A stretch of DNA of 13,096 nt from Candidatus Eiseniibacteriota bacterium (lineage in GTDB: Bacteria > Eisenbacteria > RBG-16-71-46 > CAIMUX01): assembly GCA_020431745.1 (NCBI GenBank), contig JAGQHR010000029.1:1-13096 (forward strand), given 5' to 3'. Both the position numbers and the translations under genes were made by a program. A model generated the notes under the pieces. That model did no database searches, had not been told where the DNA came from, and saw nothing but the letters and a program-made list of their open reading frames with translations. Of the stretch, positions 1-9,201 are shown in pieces (positions within the stretch are counted from its first letter, which is position 1; each line of letters opens with the position of its first letter).

Positions 1-1229
1 ACCATCTCGGCGACGAAGGCCTCGACCAGCATGGCCCGAGCCACCGCCTCGGGCAGGCCGCGCGAGCGCAGGAAGAAGAGCGATGCGGCGTCCAGGTCCC
101 CAGTGGTCGCGCCATGGCTGCACTGGACGTCGTCGGCGAGGATCTCCAGCTCCGGCTTGGCGTCGATGGCGGCGCGGTCGGACAGGAGCAGGGTCTTGCT
201 GAGCATATGGGCGTCGGTCTTCTGGGCCTGCTCGGCGACCTGGATCAGGCCCTGGAAGACGCCATGGGCCTTGTCGTCCAGCACGCCGCGATAGGTCTCG
301 TGGCTCGTGCAATGGGGCACGGCGTGGTCGATCCGGGTCGTGCAGTCGTGGTGCTGGCCGCCCCGGCCCAGGAACACGCCGTCGAGAATGCAGGACGCGC
401 CCTCGCCCGCGAAGCGGACGGCGATCTCGTCGCGGGCGATCGCGCCGCCCAGCATCAGGGCGAAGGATTCGTAGGTCGCGCCGGCCTCCAGGACCGCCCG
501 CACCGATTCGCGGTACAGGCCGCCGTCGCCCTCGCGCTGCTGGCGGTAATGGGTCAGCCGGGCGTCGCGGCCGAGCAGGACGCGGCCGGCGATGTTGCTC
601 CAATAGGCCGTGCCGTCCGGGCCGAAATGGCTCTCGACGACGGTCGCCCGGGCGCCCGGCTCCAGCCGGATCAGGTGTCGTACATGGCTGGCCTCGGCCT
701 CGGCGTCCGGCCGGGCGAGATGAAGGATATGGAGCGGCCGGTCGATGGCCGTGTCCTTTGCGACGGTCACGACGGCGCCGTCCCGCGCCAGGGCCGCGTT
801 GAGGGACCACAGGGCATCCGCCCCGCCATCCTCCAGCGCCTCGGCCAGGGCCGAGGGTGCGGCACCCAGGGTTTCGACGGCGATGCCCGCCGGCAGGCCG
901 CCGAGATCGCTCAGATCGGCGCGCAGCAGCCCGTTCACGAAGACCAGCCGCGGCGCCCCGGCCAGGCCCGACGCGAGCGCGTCGAGCGCCGCCCCGTCGA
1001 TCCCGTCGGCGACGGCCGGCGCGGGCGCGAAGGGAGCGTCGAGCAGGGCGCTGAACCGGGTGTATTTCCAGTCTTCCAGCCGGGGCGTCGGTATTCCCGC
1101 CGCGGCGAACCGCGACAGCGCGTCGGCCCGCAACGTCGCGAGACGCGGATCGCCTTCGCCCGGAAGGTCGGGGCGGAGGCGGGCGAACTGGTCGGAATAG
1201 GCCTGGGTAACGTCGATTGCCTGGGCCAT
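1..1229 (-). CDS. sufD: SufD, Fe-S cluster scaffold subunit (3' end beyond window)
   Basis: SufD pairs with SufB and the ATPase SufC in the cytoplasmic SufBC2D scaffold, which builds iron-sulfur clusters from persulfide sulfur. About 409 residues are visible, starting MAQAIDVTQAYSDQ. The family is usually about 420-440 residues, so only the extreme C-terminus is missing beyond position 1. The N-terminal part carries the typical RLEDWKYT motif near residue 50. The C-terminal beta-helix core carries DDVQCSHGAT followed by a FFLRSRGL segment. The histidine of CSHGAT matches the SufD histidine implicated in cluster assembly in E. coli (family knowledge). The ATG at 1229 is three bases after the sufC stop, so the two are almost certainly co-translated. 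No defect is visible. Confidence 0.93.
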   Translation of the reverse strand, partial: MAQAIDVTQAYSDQFARLRPDLPGEGDPRLATLRADALSRFAAAGIPTPRLEDWKYTRFSALLDAPFAPAPAVADGIDGAALDALASGLAGAPRLVFVNGLLRADLSDLGGLPAGIAVETLGAAPSALAEALEDGGADALWSLNAALARDGAVVTVAKDTAIDRPLHILHLARPDAEAEASHVRHLIRLEPGARATVVESHFGPDGTAYWSNIAGRVLLGRDARLTHYRQQREGDGGLYRESVRAVLEAGATYESFALMLGGAIARDEIAVRFAGEGASCILDGVFLGRGGQHHDCTTRIDHAVPHCTSHETYRGVLDDKAHGVFQGLIQVAEQAQKTDAHMLSKTLLLSDRAAIDAKPELEILADDVQCSHGATTGDLDAASLFFLRSRGLPEAVARAMLVEAFVAEM

Positions 1230-1232
1230 GGG

Positions 1233-1988
<756 letters not shown>

Positions 1989-2026
1989 GCTGTCGCTTCC
2001 GTTTCTTCTGTCGTTTTCGCCCGGGG

Positions 2027-3467
<1,441 letters not shown>

Positions 3468-3477
3468 CGTATCTCCT

Positions 3478-4008
3478 TCAACCTTCACGAACCGGACGGA
3501 CCATGATCGGATCGCCCACTTCGAACGGGGCGGGCACGGAGGCGTGCCGCCGGATTCGTTCGCGCATTCCGCGCTCGTTCTGCTGGATCACATCCCACAA
3601 TGTGGTTTGGGTCAGGACCTGGTCGATGATCTGCTGGAGCCCCGACCAGACCGAACGCAAGGTGCAGCCGCCGGTGTGGACGCAAAGCTCGTGATCGCCC
3701 GAGAACCGATCGCAGGTGTCCCGGTCGTAGAGCTTTCCGCCGAGCGCGGCCAGCACTTCGGCGACGGAGATCTCGTGCGGAGCGCGGGAAAGACGATAGC
3801 CGCCGTAACGTCCGCGCTCGCTTTCGACGAAGCCCGCCCGCACCAGTACTCCCATCAGCTTGCCGGCGTACTCGGTGGAGAGGCCCTCGCGTTCGGCGAT
3901 CTGGGCGACCGTCAACGCAGCGGGTTCACCGCCGTCCGTTTCCTCACCGGGGCGGGCGAGGGCCAGAATGCAGCGCAGTCCGTATTCTTCTTGAGAGGTC
4001 AGCTTCAC
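3478..4008 (-). CDS. Rrf2-family transcriptional regulator of the suf operon (IscR/SufR-like)
   Basis: This is a 176-residue winged-helix regulator of the Rrf2 family, whose members bind an iron-sulfur cluster and adjust Fe-S assembly genes to demand. The N-terminus KLTSQEEYGLRCIL and the recognition region AQIAEREGLSTEYAGKLM (residues 35-52) followed by the wing GRYGGYRLSR (66-75) are typical. Three cysteines at 99, 109 and 115 (C-x9-C-x5-C) occupy the cluster-ligand position. The first spacing is wider than in IscR (C-x5-C-x5-C), so the exact subfamily is uncertain. The GTG at 4008 is chosen because it has a GAGGAGAG ribosome site and gives the family N-terminus; an upstream extension to 4197 is low-complexity and unlike the family. 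It lies first in the operon, ten bases ahead of sufB, so it probably autoregulates. Confidence 0.9.
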   Translation of the reverse strand: MKLTSQEEYGLRCILALARPGEETDGGEPAALTVAQIAEREGLSTEYAGKLMGVLVRAGFVESERGRYGGYRLSRAPHEISVAEVLAALGGKLYDRDTCDRFSGDHELCVHTGGCTLRSVWSGLQQIIDQVLTQTTLWDVIQQNERGMRERIRRHASVPAPFEVGDPIMVRPVREG

Positions 4009-4031
4009 GCTCTCTCCTCGGGGTCGTCCGG

Positions 4032-4057
4032 GGATCCGGTCCAAAGGGCCCGGATCC
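4032..4057 (-). promoter_or_regulatory. Inverted repeat in the rrf2-suf leader
   Basis: Arms GGATCCGG (4032-4039) and CCGGATCC (4050-4057) are perfectly complementary over 8 bp, with a further two pairs inside after one mismatch. In the transcript this would be a stable hairpin ending about 24 bases before the GTG of the regulator and just ahead of its ribosome site. A second symmetrical element, GTCGGC-A-GCCGAC, lies at 4071-4083. Either an RNA structure affecting translation or a protein-binding dyad is possible; there is no direct evidence for function. Confidence 0.4.
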
Positions 4058-4152
4058 TTCGCGCGTGGTGGTCGGCAGCCGACGGGGATCCCTCCACCGT
4101 CCGTTTCTGCCCTCGGGAGCGCCCCCCGACACCCCCGAACCTTGGCTAGTTC

Positions 4153-4206
4153 CGTCAATTCACGAAGTAATACTACGAAGTTGTCGGCATTCTTCAACCG
4201 AATTTA
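4153..4206 (-). promoter_or_regulatory. AT-rich putative promoter/operator of the suf operon
   Basis: This is the only distinctly AT-rich stretch between the two divergent genes. On the minus strand TAAATT (revcomp of 4201-4206) lies 18 bases after TTGAAC, giving a weak sigma-70-like pair. Just downstream on that strand, the heptamer ACGAAGT occurs twice on the plus strand (4162-4168 and 4175-4181), 13 bases apart, and flanks the near-palindrome AGTAATACT. The spacing and position would suit an Rrf2-type operator overlapping the transcription start. No match to the IscR or RirA consensus was found, so the assignment rests on position and repeat structure. Confidence 0.35.
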
Positions 4207-4521
4207 GAAAGAGAAGTAGGATTTGTTCAAATAGCAGTTAATCAATCGGTTATGAAACTTAGTCGAGTTTTGGGACGGACTCGGTCGGACAGAACGGCAG
4301 AAGCCGGAACCGCCTACGGAGGGGCTCCGGGCGTCCGTCGACTCCTCGCCGCCCGAACCCGAGGCGGGAGTCCGGGACCCGGGACCGGTCACGACGGGAC
4401 GGATTCGGTCCCGGCGAGAGGACGGCCAAGCTTCCGGCGCCGTCGGTGAAGCTCACGTCGGCCGGCGGTTCGGCAGATCCGGACAAACAGAAGCCCCCCG
4501 GAACGACCGAACCTTGTTATG

Positions 4522-4537
4522 GTCACCCGATTGTGAC
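4522..4537 (+). promoter_or_regulatory. GTCAC-N6-GTGAC inverted repeat upstream of metK
   Basis: Perfect 5-bp arms GTCAC (4522-4526) and GTGAC (4533-4537) are separated by CCGATT and lie 29 bases before the metK start codon. The centre-to-centre spacing of about one helical turn suits a dimeric repressor. The metK ribosome site GAGGAG (4555-4560) lies between this element and the ATG. No SAM-riboswitch architecture was recognised here. The role is inferred from symmetry and position only. Confidence 0.35.
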
Positions 4538-4566
4538 GTAGAAGAGGTCTTTTCGAGGAGCGTTTC

Positions 4567-5811
4567 ATGGCGGCGACGTACGGCAACGGCATCCATCACT
4601 TCACCAGCGAGTCGGTTTCGATCGGACACCCGGACAAGGTGTGCGACCAGATCTCGGACGCGATTCTCGACAGCCTGATCAAGATCGACCCGCGGGTGCG
4701 TTGCGCCTGCGAGACGCTCTGTACGACCGGCCTGGTCGTGGTGGCCGGCGAAGTGACGGTGGATCCCAAGAAGCCGGCCGCGATCCGCGCGTTGGACAAC
4801 GTTGAGGAAACGGTTCGTGGAGTGTTGCGCTCCATCGGCTACACCGATCCGACGATGCGATTCGATGCCGAGAGCTGCGCGGTCATCCGGACGCTGCACG
4901 GACAGAGCGAGAACATCGCCCGCGGCGTCAATCGCGACGGGGCCGGCGATCAGGGCTTGATGTTCGGTTATGCCTGCCGCGAGACACCGCAGATGATGCC
5001 GATGCCGATCCAGCTCTCGCACGAGCTGATGAAGCGGCACGTCCACGTGCGTGAGAAGGGGATCATCGAGGGACTGCGCCCGGATGCCAAGAGCCAGGTC
5101 ACGATCGAGTACGACGGGGAGCGTCCGCGCCGGGTGCACACGGTCGTGCTCTCGACGCAGCACACACCGAAGTGGAGCGGCAAGAAGAACCAGGAACGGC
5201 TGCGCGAGCAGGTCCTGACCCACATCGTCGAACCGGTCATGCCTCCCGGGATGTTCGATCGAAAGAAAGTGGTCCTCCACGTCAACCCGACGGGCGAGTT
5301 CGAGATCGGCGGACCGCACGGGGACACGGGACTGACGGGCCGCAAGATCATCGTGGACTCCTACGGAGGGCGCGGCAGCCACGGCGGCGGCGCGTTCAGC
5401 GGCAAAGATCCGACGAAGGTCGATCGGTCGGCCGCCTACATGGCACGCTACATCGCCAAGAACGTGGTCGCGTCCGGGCTGGCCGACGTCTGCGAGGTTC
5501 AGTTGGCCTACGCAATCGGCGTGGCGCAGCCGCTGTCCGTCCTCATCGATACCCAGGGGACGGCCCGCGTGTCGGAGAGCCTGATCTCCGAGATGGTGCG
5601 CGAGTTCTTCCCGCTGACTCCGCGCAGCATCATCGATCACCTCAAGTTGCGGCGCCCGATCTATCGACGCACCGCGATGTACGGCCACTTCGGCTCGGAG
5701 CCGAGCGCGGACGGGTGCTTCCGTTGGGAGCGGACCGATCTCGCTGCCAAGCTGAAGAAGGCGGCGGGTCGCAAACAGACTGCGGCGGCCGGCAAGGCGG
5801 CACGCGGATAA
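4567..5811 (+). CDS. metK: S-adenosylmethionine synthetase
   Basis: This enzyme makes S-adenosylmethionine from methionine and ATP, releasing phosphate and pyrophosphate, and supplies the cell's methyl donor. It is 414 residues, within the usual bacterial range of about 385-415. Visible motifs are the substrate-binding GHPDKVCDQISDAILD (20-35), the adenine/methionine loop GAGDQGLMFGYAC (125-137), and the phosphate-binding GGGAFSGKDPTKVDRS (273-288), with the expected lysine and aspartate residues. The last 20 or so residues form an Ala/Lys/Arg-rich tail (AKLKKAAGRKQ onward) beyond the conserved fold. The ATG at 4567 follows GAGGAG by six bases. It is transcribed away from the suf operon and appears monocistronic. 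Confidence 0.97.
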   Translation: MAATYGNGIHHFTSESVSIGHPDKVCDQISDAILDSLIKIDPRVRCACETLCTTGLVVVAGEVTVDPKKPAAIRALDNVEETVRGVLRSIGYTDPTMRFDAESCAVIRTLHGQSENIARGVNRDGAGDQGLMFGYACRETPQMMPMPIQLSHELMKRHVHVREKGIIEGLRPDAKSQVTIEYDGERPRRVHTVVLSTQHTPKWSGKKNQERLREQVLTHIVEPVMPPGMFDRKKVVLHVNPTGEFEIGGPHGDTGLTGRKIIVDSYGGRGSHGGGAFSGKDPTKVDRSAAYMARYIAKNVVASGLADVCEVQLAYAIGVAQPLSVLIDTQGTARVSESLISEMVREFFPLTPRSIIDHLKLRRPIYRRTAMYGHFGSEPSADGCFRWERTDLAAKLKKAAGRKQTAAAGKAARG

Positions 5812-5832
5812 GCGTCCGATTGCCCCGCGCCC

Positions 5833-5896
5833 GAAGCGGCCGGTTTCCGAGGAACCGAATCCGGGGGAAGGTCCGGCAACGACTGACGGCCGCTTC
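5833..5896. terminator. Inverted repeat between convergent genes, possible bidirectional terminator
   Basis: GAAGCGGCCG (5833-5842) and CGGCCGCTTC (5887-5896) are perfectly complementary over 10 bp and enclose 44 bases. A smaller hairpin, GGTTTCC-GA-GGAACC with one bulge, sits inside at about 5841-5856. The element fills the gap between the metK stop (5811) and the end of the convergent gene (5906), as expected for a shared terminator. There is no clear T-run on either strand, so an intrinsic terminator is not certain. Confidence 0.4.
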
Positions 5897-5905
5897 CTCT
5901 CCGCT

Positions 5906-6487
5906 CTACGCGGGCTCCCGCAAGACCCGTTCGATCCGGCGATCCGGCACCAGCCAGATCAGAGCGGCCAAAACGTAGATGGCCTCGGAGATCCACGGAG
6001 ACACGAGCGTGGCGCCGATCGCGATCAGATAGAGCACCGGTGAGAGCTTTCCCTTCCAATCCCTTCCCACTGCACGGGCCAGCACGGAGTCCGGTCCCTC
6101 GGAAGCGATGATCGCGCGCTGCAGGATGTAGTACGCCACGGCCGCCAGAAACAGCACGACTCCATAGAGCGCGGCCGGGACGACGGCGATCTCGTTTTCC
6201 CCCATCCATCCGGTCGCGAAGGGAAAGAGCGACAGCCAGAAGAGCAGATGGAGATTGGCCCAGAGGATCGGCCCCGTCACCCGGCGGCAGGTGTGCAGCA
6301 GGTGGTGGTGGTTGTTCCAGTAGATCCCCAGATAGATGAAGCTGAGCACATAGCTGAGGAAGACGGGGAGGATCGGCCGCAGCGCGGAGAGCTCGGCCCC
6401 GTGGGGCACCTTCATCTCCAGAACCATGATCGTGATGATGATCGCGAGCACGCCGTCGCTGAACGCTTCCATCCGCCCTTTGCCCAT
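5906..6487 (-). CDS. TMEM175/DUF1211-family putative potassium channel
   Basis: This is a 193-residue inner-membrane protein. The start MGKGRMEAFSDGVLAIIITIMVLEM contains the R-x3-FSD motif (residues 5-11) that leads into the first membrane helix in bacterial TMEM175-type channels. NNHHHLLH (58-65) is also typical. About six hydrophobic segments are visible: roughly 10-27, 40-58, 74-92, 103-122, 149-163 and 167-181. Family members are leak-type potassium channels with a filter in TM1 rather than a classic TVGYG motif, and none is seen here. The ATG at 6487 follows a GAGGGGGGA ribosome site. It lies 56 bases downstream of the exporter gene on the same strand, so co-transcription is plausible. 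Confidence 0.85.
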   Translation of the reverse strand: MGKGRMEAFSDGVLAIIITIMVLEMKVPHGAELSALRPILPVFLSYVLSFIYLGIYWNNHHHLLHTCRRVTGPILWANLHLLFWLSLFPFATGWMGENEIAVVPAALYGVVLFLAAVAYYILQRAIIASEGPDSVLARAVGRDWKGKLSPVLYLIAIGATLVSPWISEAIYVLAALIWLVPDRRIERVLREPA

Positions 6488-6517
6488 GTTCCCCCCTCTG
6501 TTTGCGATGACCAGAGT

Positions 6518-6530
6518 TTCGTTGAACGAA
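6518..6530. repeat. Short palindrome TTCGTT-G-AACGAA
   Basis: A perfect 6-bp inverted repeat with one central base lies in the 56-base gap between the exporter and channel genes, about 30 bases ahead of the channel's start codon. It may be an operator for an internal promoter or chance. It is too compact for a hairpin without losing pairs. Confidence 0.25.
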
Positions 6531-6543
6531 CGTCCGGGTGCGA

Positions 6544-7251
6544 TCAGCGACGCGTTTCCAACGCCAGGCGTGCGCCGAACGCGAGCAGGACGAGTCCCGA
6601 GATCGATTCGGTGATCTTTGCGACGCGCGGACTTCCCAGGAAGGACCGACCGCGATCGATGAGGAAGCCGACCGTGAGCAACCAGACGATGCCCTGCGTG
6701 AAGTGGATGAACGCGAGAAGCACGGATTTGAGGAGGACGGGATCGTCGGGCCCGATGAACTGGGGCAGGAAGGCCAGGTAGAAGATCGCGACCTTGGGGT
6801 TGAGCACGTTGTTGGCGACGCCTTCGAAGAAGGCGTTCCGGCTGAGCACACGCGACACCTTCGCATGGGGTCCCGTCGCCTGAGGCCCGACGGCGGATCG
6901 GGAAGTACCAGGGGGGCGACGAGCGAAGGATGGGTCGCCGGCATCAGGTGCCGTCGCCCGCCGGCGCAGGGAGTCGCGGATCGTCAGCACGCCGAGCACC
7001 ATCAGATAGAGGGCTCCGGCCCAGCGGACCACCTCATAGGCGGTCGCAGACTTCGCCAGGATGATCGAAAGCCCCAGGGCCGAGAGCACGGCGTGCACGA
7101 AGAGCCCGCTGCAGATCCCGAGCGTCGTGACCCAACCCGCGCGCCGGCCACCCCGCAGGACGTTGCGGACCACGAGCATGGTGTCGGCCCCGGGCGTGAT
7201 CGTGAGCAGGGCTGCGATTCCCGTGAAGGCGAGCAGCTGATGATCGAACAT
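6544..7251 (-). CDS. LysE/RhtB-family amino-acid exporter
   Basis: This is a 235-residue inner-membrane transporter. LysE/RhtB proteins export amino acids or related small molecules using the proton gradient; the substrate cannot be told from sequence. The N-terminus carries the family motif ITPGADTMLVVRNVLRGGRRAGW (about residues 18-40), followed by GICSGLFVHA and LYLMVLGV. The second half contains FFEGVANNVLNPKVAIFYLAFLPQF, the repeated NPK-type signature. A central polar loop (about 95-133) separates the halves. Roughly six membrane helices are expected. The ATG at 7251 follows a G-rich ribosome site. It is divergent from the sigma-54 activator gene across 224 bases. Confidence 0.9.
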   Translation of the reverse strand: MFDHQLLAFTGIAALLTITPGADTMLVVRNVLRGGRRAGWVTTLGICSGLFVHAVLSALGLSIILAKSATAYEVVRWAGALYLMVLGVLTIRDSLRRRATAPDAGDPSFARRPPGTSRSAVGPQATGPHAKVSRVLSRNAFFEGVANNVLNPKVAIFYLAFLPQFIGPDDPVLLKSVLLAFIHFTQGIVWLLTVGFLIDRGRSFLGSPRVAKITESISGLVLLAFGARLALETRR

Positions 7252-7475
7252 GCGTCCCCCGATGGACCCGGCGAGCGTCGGCCCAATCCGACCCCGCCCA
7301 GTCTATGCGACCGTACGGGGAAGCCGCAAACAGGGTCCGGAGAGGCCGGATCGTTGCATCGACGGTCGAGTCCTATGGTCGGGGGGACGATCTTTAGAGT
7401 GGGTTGATATCGGCGCGGGTACCGTTCCCACTGCGATCCTCTGTGACCCGGGTCGCGTCTGTCCGAGAGGTTGCC

Positions 7476-9128
7476 ATGATCTCCGCTCAGTGGCTGGATG
7501 CCATCGACGAGCCGATGCTGGCGATCGACGCCGACGGTCGTATCGCCGCGAGCAACGAAGCCGCGGCGACGCTGTCCGGGCGCGGGCGGCTGGATCTCGT
7601 CGGGCAGCCGTGCTCGATCCTCTTCCCGAAGTCGCTTTGCAGCCGCACCGATCTCGACCCTGGTCCGATCTCCCGTTGGGAAACGACGCTCCTCCGTCGG
7701 GATGGGGTCGAGATCTCGGTGCGCGTCTCCCGGGCCCATTTGGAGATCGCGGAGCAGACGGTGTGGACGCTCTTCACGATCCGCGCCTCGGACGAGCGAC
7801 CGGAGAGCGAAGCGCCGCTTGCCCGCCTGGATCGATCGTTGCTCGACACCCTCGAAGAAGGGGTCGTCACGATCGATGACGGATGGCGCGTCACCGCGCT
7901 CAACCATGCGGCCCAGCGGATCCTGGGGACTCCGGAGCATACCGCGATCGGCTCGCTGTGCAGCCACGTCCTGCGATCGGAAGCGTGTCAGGACGGCTGT
8001 CCCCTCGCGCGTGCCTTGGAGCAACGCAGCTCGGTCCGCAACGAGCGGGTGCACCTGACGCGGCATGACGGAGGCCCGGTCTCGGTCTCGATGAACTGTG
8101 CGATTCTGCGCGATCCGTGCGGGGAGGCCCGAGGTGGCGTACTTTCGTTCCGGGAGCTGACGGAACCTCGCGAGGTCCGATCCTCGTTCGTCGGGGACGG
8201 ATTCCACGGGATGATCGCGCGATCGGCGCCGATGCGGCACGTCTTTCGGTTGATCGAAGACGTGGCCGACAGCCCTTCGACGGTGCTCATCACGGGAGAG
8301 TCGGGCGTCGGCAAGGAGCTCGTCGCGGAAGCGATCCAACAGGAGAGCACGCGCCGGCACGGACCGTTCGTCAAGGTCAACTGCGCGGTCTTCTCCGAGG
8401 GTGTGCTGGAGAGCGAGCTCTTCGGACACGTCAAAGGATCGTTCACGGGCGCGGGCCGCGATCATCGGGGTCGCTTCGAGCTGGCGCACGGCGGGACGCT
8501 CTTCCTCGACGAGATCTCCGAGATCTCACCGCGTTTGCAGGTGAAGCTCCTGCGCGTCCTTCAGGACCGCCGGTTCGAACGGGTCGGGGACGAGGCGACG
8601 CTGGAAGTCGATCTCCGGCTCATCGCCGCGACCAATCGCGATCTGGAAGCCCTGGTACGGGAGGGCAAGTTCCGCGAAGACCTATACTATCGATTGAACG
8701 TCATCCCGATTCGGGTGCCGCCGCTGCGCGATCGTCGGGACGATGTGCGGCTGCTGGTCGATCACTTCGTGCACAAGCTGGCCCATCTGACCCGCAAGCC
8801 GGTCCGCTTCGTCGATGAAGAGGCCCTGGCCCATCTGGTGTCCTATCGCTGGCCGGGCAACGTCCGCCAGTTGGAGAACGCGATCGAGTACGCGTTCGCG
8901 CGCGCCCACGGCGAAGTGCTCACCCTCGATCTCTTCCCGCCCGACATTCTGCGGGGGGGTAGCGAGCAGGGGTCACCGATTCCGTCGGAGTCGGTCGAGG
9001 CCGCCCGCATTCGTGCGGTGCTGGATCGGCACCACTGGCACCACGCGAAAGCGGCGGCCGAGCTGGGGATCTCGCGGACGACCCTGTGGCGCCGGATGCG
9101 CCGGCTGGGGCTCGATACCGAGACTTGA
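7476..9128 (+). CDS. PAS-PAS-AAA+-HTH sigma-54-dependent transcriptional activator
   Basis: This is a 550-residue NtrC-class activator that would hydrolyse ATP to open promoters held by sigma-54 RNA polymerase. Domains in order are PAS 1 (about 1-105), PAS 2 (115-230), AAA+ (245-480) and a Fis-type HTH (515-545, AKAAAELGISRTTLWRRMRR). The AAA+ part has Walker A GESGVGKE (274-281), sigma-54 contact loop GSFTGA (321-326; the consensus is GAFTGA), Walker B GGTLFLDEI (339-347) and R-finger region REDLYYRLNV. PAS 2 contains Cys162, Cys171 and Cys175 in a C-x8-C-x3-CPL pattern. There is no receiver domain, so it is a one-component sensor. ATG 7476 has GAGAGG five bases upstream; a TTG 72 bases earlier in frame lacks a good site. 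Its targets are unknown. Confidence 0.93.
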   Translation: MISAQWLDAIDEPMLAIDADGRIAASNEAAATLSGRGRLDLVGQPCSILFPKSLCSRTDLDPGPISRWETTLLRRDGVEISVRVSRAHLEIAEQTVWTLFTIRASDERPESEAPLARLDRSLLDTLEEGVVTIDDGWRVTALNHAAQRILGTPEHTAIGSLCSHVLRSEACQDGCPLARALEQRSSVRNERVHLTRHDGGPVSVSMNCAILRDPCGEARGGVLSFRELTEPREVRSSFVGDGFHGMIARSAPMRHVFRLIEDVADSPSTVLITGESGVGKELVAEAIQQESTRRHGPFVKVNCAVFSEGVLESELFGHVKGSFTGAGRDHRGRFELAHGGTLFLDEISEISPRLQVKLLRVLQDRRFERVGDEATLEVDLRLIAATNRDLEALVREGKFREDLYYRLNVIPIRVPPLRDRRDDVRLLVDHFVHKLAHLTRKPVRFVDEEALAHLVSYRWPGNVRQLENAIEYAFARAHGEVLTLDLFPPDILRGGSEQGSPIPSESVEAARIRAVLDRHHWHHAKAAAELGISRTTLWRRMRRLGLDTET

Positions 9129-9201
9129 GGGGCCCCGGGTCGATGCCTTTTTCGCGAAGGCCGGCCCGCGTCGTCGGACTGCGGACCCCGCTCGGGTTCG
9201 A

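Larger units (their letters stand above)
4009..4566. other. Divergent intergenic region between the suf regulator and metK
   Basis: This stretch of 558 bases has no credible gene. Besides the leader hairpin and AT-rich promoter area, it contains AAACT (4255-4259) and AGTTT (4266-4270) as an inverted repeat around TAGTCG, and a GTCAC/GTGAC inverted repeat close to metK. Positions 4270-4500 are GC-rich with several short GC palindromes and nothing assignable. Translations through it give arginine- and proline-rich noise. Confidence 0.6.

Noticed and set aside
4009..4197. N-terminal extension of the suf regulator to an ATG at 4197
   Set aside because: Rrf2 proteins start at the KLTSQEEYG segment, and the GTG at 4008 has its own good ribosome site; the extension is not family-like.
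4270..4566. SAM or SAH riboswitch upstream of metK
   Set aside because: Short GC palindromes occur, but I could not lay out the conserved junctions of any known class; a covariance-model search would decide.
4453..5688. 411-codon open frame on the minus strand opposite metK
   Set aside because: It is an antisense shadow; metK has all family motifs in the plus-strand frame.
7404..7475. 24-residue extension of the sigma-54 activator from a TTG
   Set aside because: There is no good ribosome site for the TTG, while ATG 7476 has GAGAGG at the right distance.
9145..9161. Terminator GCCTT-TTTCGCG-AAGGC after the sigma-54 activator
   Set aside because: The five-pair stem has no following T-run, and the T-run falls inside the stem; this is too weak to call.
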